From Sclerodactyla briareus (Eukaryota > Echinodermata > Holothuroidea > Dendrochirotida > Sclerodactylidae): DNA of 64,000 nucleotides. Under the pieces are notes generated by a model. That model ran no database searches, was not told the DNA's origin, and saw only the letters and a list, made by a program, of their open reading frames with translations. Shown one piece after another: positions 33,230 through 64,000 of this stretch (positions within the stretch are counted from its first letter, which is position 1; each line of letters opens with the position of its first letter). The DNA lies in contig JAODTK010002843.1 of the NCBI GenBank assembly GCA_026419785.1, forward strand, positions 1 to 64,000, read 5' to 3'. A program made the translations under genes and the position numbers.

Positions 33230-34700
33230 GACTTGCTGATTGCTTGGGGGGAATTTTTAATACCAGCCTTGCTTGCTGACCCGATCTCAGGGGCCTGCGT
33301 AAGGTGGGTCATCAAAGGAGTTGCTGGAATGAGTGTGTTAATGCTGCTGGTTCCTTCTATCATAGTAGCAGCGATGTTGAAGCCTCAGGTGATGCTGGTA
33401 TTACGGACTGTCCCAGTCGACTGGCCAGCGGCAGTTATATTGTTAAACTGTATCTAAGGGGAAAGATGATGACCTAGAAAGGGTTATAAGTTATAGAGTT
33501 ATTAATAAAGAGAGGAGAATCACTCAACGACATGCAGTGGCTTTATGGCGGGGTGTGGCTATATTGGTGCTAATTTCTTGTTAGGCAAAAACTGCAAGAG
33601 AATTACCAAGTTAGAGTAATTAGTATTAGGGTATTAGCATTCATGATCTGGGTCCCAACGTGACGGTGATATGGTGGGCAATGCGCGACTAGGTGTAGAG
33701 GATGGCTCCTCTCTGTTGTTATAAAGTCTATGACACGAATGTTAGAAAGCTGTGTCAAAGTTTATAGCTCTTACAGCTCAGTACTGATTTTGAGGTGAGT
33801 AGGCGTGCACCAAGGGTCAGGTGTTGAGCCCTTTCTTGTTCATTATGGTCTATTCGAAGCTTCGTCTAGTGATTTAGAACCCAGTTGCCCTGGGAGATTT
33901 CTGTACGCATGAAATTTGTGCTCATCGCTGAAACAAGGATAAGTTGTAATGGAAGGATGGTATAGGGTGTAAAGGACTGAAAGTAAACATGTAGTTCAGT
34001 TAGTAGCCTGCTGCCGTCACACCATCAGCTCTGGGCTGGCCCTGTTCTGTGTGCAGAAAGGAGTGTTGGTAGCAATTCTGTTTTCTGCAATGCTTGTAAC
34101 ACTGGGTCCATGAGAGAGGTGTAGGGGGGTCAATCAAAGGAATTTTAAGTGTAAAAATGTACAGGATTAGTCATTTTATTCAGCCAGTGTCCATAGGCAA
34201 TGATTCCAGGAGTTGGGTGGAGGAGAAATTATGCTATTTAGGTGTAGTTCACTTGCAGCTGGTGGGTGGGTGGGGGGACGTTCGTAGCAAAGAAATGAGT
34301 GGCTGGAAAAAGTTCAGAGGGTGTGCATCCTTGCTACTTCCAAGGTATTTTCCCTATGCATGAAGGGAAGGTTTTTGAGGCTTGTGATTTGTGTTGTGCT
34401 CTATGGTAATGAGACTGGGCAGTGAAAGAAGATCTGGACAAGACTTGGAAGGAATGATATGAGAATGGGAGATGGATGAGTGCATGTCATTAATGACAGA
34501 CAGCGCGTTGAGGAGTTCAGAGCTGTCAGGAGGATACTGTGGTGTTTCAGAGTGGTAGGGTAGGCCCGGAAGAATCTGGGCTGAAGTTTGCATATAGTGG
34601 CTGTGCCGTCTAACCATGCAAGCATGGGACTATTGACGTTAAAACTGTACAAATGATTGATGAGATGATGATGGAGACATGCTTTCACACGTGGGTGGCG
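33230..34700 (+). mobile_element. Decayed RTE-like LINE, reverse transcriptase and 3' end
   Basis: In order, across shifting frames, it shows IIVAAMLKPQVMLV... with VPVDW, YKGKDDDLER (33455-33490), a VIWWAMRD block at 33670-33690, and GVHQGSGVEPFLFIMVYSKL near 33800-33860. A catalytic YA remnant lies near 33905 and GCKGLKVNM near 33970. Further on come a CRKE...FCNAC...HWVHER block, SGWKKFRGCASLL and the 3' 'gatgagatgatgatgg' tail near 34660. These are blocks of the RTE-type proteins common in invertebrates. It is dead. Confidence 0.75.
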
Positions 34701-37197
34701 TGGGACCTTCGGAAGACATGTCTTGTCCGGAAGCACTGTGGAAAAGTCTTCGGGACTTCCGGAGATGTTTTGCAGTCTACGGAATTGAGCTATATCGGCT
34801 TTATTTTCAAATAACAACAAAGCAGAACCGTTCATACTCATTTCTTTGTCTATAGCAGGATATTACATTGCTCCTCATTGTGTACCCACATATATTCTGA
34901 TTCTTTTTTCTCCCCCCCCCACAAAAAAATATTCAGAAGAAACAATCCAAAGATACTTGAAATCGGATGCAATCAGGTGAAACTGAATCACCTACCGTTC
35001 AGCATTTGGGACAATTGGCGGAGAATATTAACCTCCGAAAGATACAAAAACAAAGAAACCATAATAATAATTGAGAAACTTCAAATTCATGAAGCACATT
35101 TTTTTCCCTTCAAATCTATAATGTCGCTGGACATGAACATAAATATAACTATTTGACATTAAAAATACACACTAACAAAATCATTCATACTCTAGTGTCA
35201 CAATCATCCCAGTGACCTTGGCTGTTCAATGTTCCCATAGCAACCCTACCTGAGAGAAGAGGAGAAGAGGAGGGAGAATAGGTTCTAACAACCCCGTAGA
35301 TTAAATACGTTGGCATGCACAAAGGCTCCCTCTCTGTTGGTTCGGGCCCGGTGGCCTACGGAAGAGCTTTCCATTTTCGGCCTCATGCTATCAGTTGTTA
35401 GGTAAAACATTGTGGTACAATGATTACCAGAGGCACCCATTAGGAGCAACACAGTACCACAATTTACATTACCCTACCATCTGGCCACATGTATATCAAC
35501 CAGGTTTATTAGGCTATCCTAGCTACCAGAGGTTCTTGCAAAATAGTGCCTAACAACTGCTGTGGTGATCACAAATTTGGTCTGTAAGCTGCAGATTGTA
35601 CAAAATAATTCACCAGTTAGATTGAGTAACGATTGTCACTCTTACAGTCTGCAAATGCAAGGAAGCTGTTTGATTTTGACCCAGCAAAGTACTACTTCCC
35701 TCATCTTCCCTGTTTCCACTCCACAAATACATGAGAGAGGCAGTGCCTAGCAGGTGGGTTTTCAAGCAGACAGCGTTTCCATTGGGTAAAAAGTCATCGA
35801 TCACCAGTCAGACAGTCTTAAATGTTCCATTCAGCCTTCAAAATATTCGAGAAATTAGCATCAATGATATTAAAAATTTAATGCCATCTTTCGATACCTA
35901 TGTACAGAAGAACTTTCATGGAAATGACCACAATCAACGTCATTTCTATTCTTGGAAGAAAATCGTTTGACTCGGAAATTTTCCCAAAAAACATGGCCGG
36001 CCGTAACAATGTAGTTTGCCACAGGGACTACTCCCCAAAATTACAATATGACCTAATCCTATCGTTCCTTCAGGTTTTGTTTCAATTGTAGTTTTTTTTT
36101 TTTATCAATTAACACAAAAAGGTGGCTGGAAAGGAGGGAACCAAAAATAAGGACTGAATGAGACTTTAAACAAGAGTTCATTAACCCTACTTCTATCGCA
36201 CTGACTGGTCTAATAGAGTCACCATACAAGTGTGTGGGTCTTTACCACAAAAACTGTTGGGAGGGAATTTATCCATACACCATACACCTTTTTGGGATAC
36301 TCTGCTGATGACAGATTTGTTTATTATGCTCCCCATAGTTATACTCCATGTTCATGCCATGACCTTGGTGCTGTGTTGCTTCCAATTGCAAACAATCACA
36401 AAAACCATGTCCATATCGTTTCAATATCATGAATTCAATGATCCTTCCATGCATGCAATTGGCATTTTATCATGAATAATTCTTCGTTGCGCTTTCGGTA
36501 GGAAACCAATTGTAGAAGACTCTTACCCTAAAAAGCTGGAAGTTAGTATTACAAATTGGCAGACAAATCGTAACTGTATGCTGGATTTTTTTTCTCTTGA
36601 AATGGGCCACTTTAGGAATTGGCAGGCAAAAGCTAAATTTCTAGGCTAACAGTGCTATCTGTTTTCAAAATAATCCATGGGAGTGTGAATAAAATCAAAT
36701 GTGCAGGCAAGAGTAAGAGTAATGGTACTGATACAAAGGTTGTCTGTGTGAGAACGTCATGTTGTGTATAGTTTATTGATATCCAGTGTTGTGGCAACTC
36801 ATGACTTGAATCACTGACTTACATGACTTGAGTCACCGCTACTAATTCAATAGGAACATTGCTCGAGGAATATGCTGAAGAGAAGTGACTTTGGAGTCAC
36901 AAGACCTGTTCAAGGACACTGCTGATATTTCACAAACCTTTTATACCCCATTCTTCAGAATGCTGTTTATTCACAGTTACACTCGTAATAATGCCCCAGT
37001 GGCCTACTAGTGGTGGCTTGTTCCCTAATGCATGGGCCTGTCAGAAACCTTTTCAATAAGTCGTTCTCCAAATTCTTCAAGGTTATTCTCAGAGTCTTCA
37101 GCAGCAAACCTTCTGTATTTATCATAAGTGCGACGATGGAGCTGCAGCCAAGCTATTCGGGTCACACAGGAGAAATGAACCATGGCGAGGCCGTCCC

Positions 37198-58300
<21,103 letters not shown>

Positions 58301-58321
58301 TGCCCCCTGAGCTAGGGAGAA

Positions 58322-59448
58322 TACAGGGAGAATCCACATTTTGAAATGGTAAATTCTGCGGGCCAATTTTGGTAAATTCCACATTTTTCCGCGCATCACA
58401 AGATCACCGTTTCAGCGCAATTCGGCGCCATCTTTACCTGTTCCGCCAAAGTCAGGCTTACCCATTATAGAACCTAGTGGTATCCAGAAAGATATAGTGG
58501 TACTGGCATGCAGCACACGTTCGGCACGTAACACCAAACAACAATAGGGTCCACCATATGGCGCTATTGAAACGGTGCTATAGGTGTACAGGATTGCCGA
58601 TCCGATTCACTTAAATAATGACACGGATGTGTGCTTCATAGCAGGATTCACTGTGCATGTGCCACAATGGACACCGATCCGACCCAAATACCACACCTAA
58701 TGCCGTCAACTATTCACACGCCAATCATTCGGCTAAGCATCGCTCTCCTCACCACCATTGGTCAGAGTTGGAACATAAATTAACGGCACTTGACTCCATC
58801 AGATTAACATGTGTGCGTGTCCGCTGTTGCGGACGTGGATGTTGGGAGTTAATTAATTCACATCCACATGGCTCTAAACTTTCCACGGTTAGACATAGGG
58901 CCATCGCACACGCTGTCGAATTGGTTCATTGACGGCGGAAGTCACGTCCCACTGCATAGTGTCAGCTACTGTGCAAATTCGGAAAAGTATCCAGACCAGG
59001 ATGAGAGATTGCCCATTAAAATACTGGATACTATCAAAGGCTTTGGTGAGTGTATCTAAAAACTTATGTCAAATAAACGATCAGTTTTAACAAAGGGAAT
59101 TGAGAATCCTCATTGGTTCATTGACAGCGAAGTCAGGTCCCACTTGCCAGGGGTCCGCACGAGAAATTCTTGGAAAAGTATCCAGACCAAGATCGGAGTT
59201 TGCACATTAAATACTGAATACTATCGAAGGCTTTGATGAGTGTATCCAAAATTTATGTCAAATTACGATCACAGTTTTAGCAAAGGGAATTGAGATTGAA
59301 GGGAAACGGAGACTGCAACTTGATTTCCGTGATAGACAAGAACAATCTCTGCGTATTCCGTAATTTTCCGAAATTCTGCACTGACGCCCAAATTCTGCGC
59401 ATAACATGTCATTTTCTGTGATTGCGGATTCTCCCGGGCTACTAGTGC
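58322..59448. mobile_element. Candidate 1.1-kb TIR element with internal tandem duplication
   Basis: The left end has AGGGAGAATCCACATTTTG (58328 on) and the right end GATTGCGGATTCTCCCGGG, whose reverse complement is CCCGGGAGAATCCGCAATC. Both ends are followed inward by 'aattctgcg' and 'ttttccg' phrases in mirrored order. Inside are a 180-base tandem duplication (58922-59292) and a GTCCGCTGTTGCGGAC hairpin near 58818. A 91-codon frame at 58657-58932 has no recognised family. Confidence 0.5.
58922..59292. repeat. 180-bp tandem duplication
   Basis: Two copies start 'ggttcattgacggcgga' and 'ggttcattgacagcga', both followed by 'aagtcacgtcccac'-like, 'gaaaagtatccagaccaaga', 'tgagtgtatc(t/c)aaaa' and 'caaagggaattgaga'. 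They are about 80-85% similar by eye. Confidence 0.8.
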
Positions 59449-60499
59449 AGTAGACCCATCAATGCACATGGCAGAGAGGTCTTAACTTTGTGAAAAGGCT
59501 AGTAATAGGGTGTTCCTCCCTACTTTTTTTTACGATTACATATAGTGTGACAGCGTGTTTCTGTTGATACGAGGTGAGTGTATGACACCATAGTGAAGAG
59601 GGTTTGTTCTTACCAAACTTGGAAGTGTTTTTTGGCAGGTCGTACAGTATCTGTGAGTGACAGGTGTGTCCTTGTACAAGGTGCTCGTTACGACACCGTG
59701 CCACGATGCCGCATTGCCGTGTCACTAACTTTAACTGTGGGTGGGATGACAAGTAACCGGCAATGAGTGAAGTTGGTTGCGGGGATTCTGCTGCAATTTA
59801 AAACAAATCATAGATTATGTGACAGTTTTGACGTTGAGTGTGGCTAGGACTGAGGCTAGGGACTGAGGAGTAGGAGACCTGAGGAGCCTAATGTTATAAC
59901 ACCGTATTACAATTTCACACTACACTACGTTTAGTGGTAGGCCTAGGGGTACCAATGAATTTTGGAAATCTAAGATAACATGGCCAAAAATATGGATCGG
60001 TGAGAAGCAAAGTCATTTCATACTGTTATGAGTCGAACTGGCAATTTGCCAATATCTGAAGTCAAAGAAATTGTGCGATCAATGGTGTGTGCAGTTTACG
60101 TTAGAGATAATTTCTCTCGACAGTCCCCCCTTCCTGAGTCTCCAAAAATCTCCTTCAAGTTGTTTTCAAGTAACTTCGGGGCGCGGCGAAGCGCATGCCG
60201 CGAAGCGTGCTTGCGCTTGTGTGTGAGGTCACGATACCAGGAAATTACCAACGAACAAAGGTCGTTTCATTTGAGTTTCTCTGACTGCCATGCACCGCGA
60301 TGACACATGCACACATGCACTCGCTCTTCTCTTCTATGTATGTAATGGGCAAAATACCAGGGGAACAAAATTGTCTTGAATTGCTCCAGCTGCTCCGTTT
60401 TGGGGGACCTTGTCTAAAGACACGGATGACATCACGCGTTCTGTAGCCTGATTTGGTACTTGGTTCAAATACTGTCCAACACTCCTACGAGGAGCAAGA

Positions 60500-63400
60500 C
60501 AACCAGGATGGGGTTGGCCACCAGCCCAACATAACCAAATTAGTCCCGTCTCCAAGCCAAGTGTAGGATGGTTGCCCACGCTGTCTTGAAACTGTTTATA
60601 GTCCTCATGGATACAATGCTGAATGGCAGTGCGTTCCAGTCTCGTACAGTTCTTGGACGAACGAAGTATTTGTAGCATCTTTGTTTTGCCGCAATGGTGG
60701 TGTATGAATTGCGTTGCGTGTGCCGTGATTTGACGCAGGACAGGTTGATAAGAGGTGACTTCCCAGCAAACACAAAAAACGTTTTTAATTTTGTAAAACG
60801 TTTTCAAAAAACAGTTCTAAAAGTTTGTTTTTTGTTCTCTTTTTTTTTGGTCACGCGGTTGTCTTGTGGGTTTTCGCCCAATGTTTTGAAAAACGTTTTT
60901 TGTTGAGTAACATGAATGTTGCAAAAACGTTTTATTGAAAGATTTTACAAACGTTTTGAGGAAATGTTTTAGTAACATTTTTGTTTTATTTGATATTTAT
61001 GAGTAACAGCGGACAAAGGAAGCCGGCGATAATCTAAACAACCTCCGACAGCACTAGCTCAAACCGGAAACGTGTTTTGGAGTAACGTTTGTCGCTAAAG
61101 GTTTATGGAGCAAAAAAATTTTTTAAAAAAAATTAAAAAGTTTCCAAAAAGTTTGAGGGAAACGTTTTGTAAAAACGGTTTTAAAAACCTTTTCCTAACA
61201 TCTATGTTACTAAACAAAGAACATTATCAAAACATTTGTTGAAAATGATTTTTGAAACGTGCTGTGTTTGTAGGTTATGGGCAGAGACAATTGACCTAAG
61301 CTTTTGCTTGTTTACAAATACAAGTCGTCTTGTTTTTATGCGGACGTCAAGGGTGATCCAAACCCCGGCTATTAACCATCTGGGTAGCACACCCGGGGCT
61401 CTAGATATATAGTCGCGCTGATGATAAAGCGAGCCGCTCTTTCTGGACAGATTCTAAGAGGTCTATTTCTTTTTTGTATAAGATCCCAGGCTGAGGAAGC
61501 GTACTCCAAACAGCGTCTGGACAAGTGATCTGTAGGCCTCAGCTTTGGTGTTTGATTACAGGAGTAAAGATTCCTACGGATAAATCCAAGGATCGTAGCT
61601 TACACCAAAATGTGTCGTATGTAGTATTCCAACTGAGGTTGTTTGAAAGCGTATCCCATAATAGGATGGTGGTCCACCAGACAATACTTTGCCACCCCAG
61701 TTTGTTACGGTGGAGCTTACAGAATGGAATGAGTTAATGTCATGATAAAACATATCAGGGTTAAATTCCATTTGCCATTTATATGACCATTCATGTAAAC
61801 ATTTTAGACATCATGGAGCTATTCTGAATCCACTTCACTCCTCCAATCACGATACAAATCACGTCGTCAGCAAAAAGACGCACAGAGGAGCTGATGCCAT
61901 CTGGAAGAACATTTAGATACAATAGGAAAAGGAGAAGGACCCAGTACTGTTTCCTGTGGTACACCCGAGATGACCCTTTGCCCCCTGATTTCCTGACACC
62001 GTACCAGAACCTTGAGTGAGTTGGAAAGAAACTTGTTAACCCAAGTCAACACGGGTCTTGTATGCCACATCCAGCGCGTTTGGAAAGAAGCCTTTATTGT
62101 GGCACGTGTCAAACGCTTTGGAGAAATCCATAAAAGCCATATCAACCTGAGATGTTATGTCAAGAGAAGTGCAAGGTCTTGAACGCGTGAGAATTAATGG
62201 AGTCTCGCCAGAATAGCCACGACGAAAGCCGTGCTGTTTATTTTGTGATGACGAATGATTTTCAGATGACCATATCTGCGAGTGGATAATGTGTTCGAGC
62301 ACCTTCCTACAGATAGAGGTAAGTGAAAATGGGCGGTAATTAGAAGCAATGGTTCTATCGCCTTTCTTGAAAATGGGGTGATGTTGGCTTGCAACCAAAA
62401 TTCAGGGACCTCTCGGTGTTCAAAGATCTCTTGAAAGATAGGGTAAGGGCCGGGGCAATCTCTTCGCCGGTAAGCTTCAATAGCCTTAGCAGGATCTCGT
62501 CTGGGCGAGAAGCTTTGTGGGGATCCAGGGTCTTAAACAGCTAAGACACCAGGTAAACCCCCCCCCCCCATAGTTTCACAAGTAATATTCCATGAGCGGA
62601 ATATTATCTAGTACGACGGGAACGTCTGGATTTGCTCTCGTGAACACAGAACAAACCTGCTTATTTAGAAATATCTGCTTTTGCGCATTTTCAGCCCAAC
62701 CTCCGTTCTGCGATAATGCAGGGTGCCACAGGTCAACACTAAGCTATTAATGAAACCATAAAATTTCTTGGGGATTCCAAACAAATATTTTTATGTACGT
62801 CCTATAAAAATTCCTTGATATTTTATGGGTTTCTTTCCTTAATTACGATATACGTTCACAAGATGATTGAGTATTTATCTACGGTGAGAGTTATAAGCAC
62901 GTTGTTGGCGCTGTGCAGACGTATGATCCTGCCTATCAAGCCATGGAGAAGATATGCGCTTTCTCACAATTTTGGGGGATGAATGAATCCCTAGACATCC
63001 TGGATGGTAGGCACAGAACTCGTTGTAGAGGGAGTTCACTGAGACCTCAGAAGTAGAGGGGAGTCAAGAACCTCTCGGTCCAATCCCTCAGTGCCGCTTT
63101 AAAACCTTCCAAATCTGCCTACGGACATGTATATTTTCGTGGTCTTTGGTTTAGAGATTCTGGTTAGTGCTAACAATGATAAGGGGAAGGCAATCATGGT
63201 CCACGGATGCCGGGTACGACCCAGGATCGCTCACCAGTGTCGGGTTCGTCGTAAAAAAACGACGGTCAAGAATGTATTGCTCTAGTGGGTGACCTGACGA
63301 TTTGTTCGAGGACCAAAATCTGCTGCGATGTTCAGCATGTGACGGGAAGGTTGACCATATGACCCGCCAGCACGGACAGAAAGGGAAGCCCAGCTATGCT

Positions 63401-63680
63401 AGGAAGTTAAAATCACTCCTGAAAATGATATGACGTTTAGTCGGTGACAACGAATATAATGAGACAGCGCAAGCATCCAGATACTCGGAAGAGTTACCGA
63501 GGTGTGAGATATGTAAAAGGAGACAAATTGTAATATCCTTGGTACCGTGTATTTTGACAGAGAACAAACTATCTCGCAATGAGTCAAATCGACCCGATGG
63601 GTAGCCACCGGTCGTTGCGCAGGGCAACAAGAATCCCTCCCCTAGATATTCCGTGTTCCTGTCTATCAATACGTATTGCG
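60500..63680 (-). mobile_element. LINE with endonuclease and reverse transcriptase, interrupted
   Basis: Read on the minus strand it shows an endonuclease part (EYLDACAVSLYSLSPTKRHI then FNFLA, 63394-63500) and a TNPTLVSDPGSYPASVDHDC-like end of the endonuclease domain (about 63270-63170). Next come the fingers/palm: SNYRPFSLTSICRKVLEHII, QHGFRRGYSGETPL and MDFSKAFDT. Then VISGVPQETVLGP, SSVRLFADD at about 61865, KWQMEFNPDMF, and finally YKYFVRPRTVRDWNALPFSI at the C-terminus (60600-60680). It is a Jockey/CR1-type element with frameshifts. The stretch 60762-61274 is an inserted element. Confidence 0.82.
60762..61274. mobile_element. TIR element nested in the LINE, AACGTTTT-rich
   Basis: The left end is CCCAGCAAACACAAAAAACG and the right end CGTGCTGTGTTTGTAGG, whose reverse complement is CCTACAAACACAGCACG. 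The interior has many AAAACGTTTT-like palindromic motifs. LINE coding resumes on both sides, so this element landed in it later. A clear target duplication is not visible. Confidence 0.7.
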
Positions 63681-63774
63681 GCGTATGCTTCCACCCGAAG
63701 ATACTTCAGCAGGAAGTCTGTAGGTCAGAAATTGAGGAAGAGTTTAGGGTGCTATGCGCGTACCGAGAGATTCA

Positions 63775-63895
63775 TCTTGGGGATTGGGGGAGGGGGTGGG
63801 GGAAGGGGGGGGAAGGGAAGGGGGTTAGGGGTAGTGGGGAAAAAATTTTGGGGGGGCAGGGGCGTGCAAATTTTTTTTGTGTGGGGGCGGGGCAA
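63775..63895. repeat. G-rich tract
   Basis: Dense G runs of 3 to 8 separated by 1-4 bases ('gggggagggggtgggggaag' and similar). It can form quadruplexes and is likely to be length-misread. Confidence 0.8.
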
Positions 63896-64000
63896 TCAAG
63901 CAGGTGATGATATCTAAAGCCGACGCCGCCCCTGTGGTGGCGCGCAACATATTTACAAATGTTTCGTCAGCGTAGCTGGAAAAGACACTTCCCACCTGCC

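Larger units (their letters stand above)
30154..37197. other. Intergenic stretch between convergent genes
   Basis: This is the 3' flank of the IRAK-like gene on the left and of the DLD gene on the right. It has an AATAAA at 31974-31979, a long hairpin at 31398-31515, a LINE/SINE tail at 32430-32500 and a decayed RTE-like LINE at 33230-34700. No further gene was recognised. Confidence 0.5.

Noticed and set aside
34401-34841. 146-codon minus-strand open frame
   Set aside because: It lies antisense to the decayed RTE-like LINE and shows no motif of its own.
58657-58932. 91-codon frame as a host gene
   Set aside because: It lies inside the candidate TIR element and has no similarity I recognise.
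60028-60303. 91-codon frame with a GCGGCGAAGCGC stretch
   Set aside because: The Arg/Cys-rich part comes from a CG-rich palindromic repeat, and nothing supports translation.

Overview
This is a eukaryotic nuclear window. It holds two multi-exon animal genes with GT-AG introns, set in repeat-rich DNA full of non-LTR retrotransposons, MITEs and minisatellites. No operons, bacterial gene density or CRISPR structure are present. The repeat types (RTE-like and Jockey/CR1/L2-like LINEs, elements with AACGTTTT-rich interiors, 'aaggtcactggaggtcaa'-type intron repeats) and an IRAK-family kinase with a death domain point to an animal, most likely a marine invertebrate and perhaps a deuterostome. The species cannot be fixed from the sequence.

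Plus strand, about 1.5-30.2 kb: an IRAK1-like interleukin-1-receptor-associated kinase gene. Exons found in order are the death domain (1.5 kb), a linker (2.0 kb), a Pro/Ser/Thr-rich exon (5.9 kb), the kinase N-lobe with the Lys (9.9 kb), a probable alpha-C exon (15.7 kb), the hinge (17.4 kb), the catalytic loop (19.6 kb), DFG plus activation segment (20.9 kb), alpha-F (22.7 kb), C-lobe end (25.3 kb), a small tail exon (27.05 kb) and a long Gly/Met/Gln-rich tail exon (29.0-30.15 kb). A 31-bp minisatellite of about 29 copies lies in the intron just before the hinge exon.

Minus strand, about 54.1-37.2 kb: a mitochondrial dihydrolipoyl dehydrogenase (DLD) gene of ten clear exons plus one weak one. 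They run from the FAD-binding GSGPGG exon to the C-terminal SEAF...GK exon. The first (leader-peptide) exon was not found. The two genes are convergent, with an intergenic stretch (30.2-37.2 kb) that carries a decayed RTE-like LINE.

Most exons of both genes keep splice sites, exon order and family motifs but carry one or more 1-2 base indels. Some key residues are changed: both redox cysteines of DLD, and the Asp of the kinase HGD motif. Two neighbouring genes damaged in the same way suggest an unpolished assembly at least as much as two pseudogenes.

The rest is repeats: LINE fragments at 0-1.2 kb (+), 33.2-34.7 kb (+), 43.35-43.74 kb (-), 51.5-51.75 kb (-) and 60.5-63.7 kb (-). The last is split by a 0.5-kb TIR element. 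There is a hAT-type MITE with target duplication at 42.86-43.16 kb, a 1.1-kb TIR element at 58.3-59.45 kb, paired dispersed repeats, tandem repeats carrying DR1-like TGACCT motifs, and several long hairpins.
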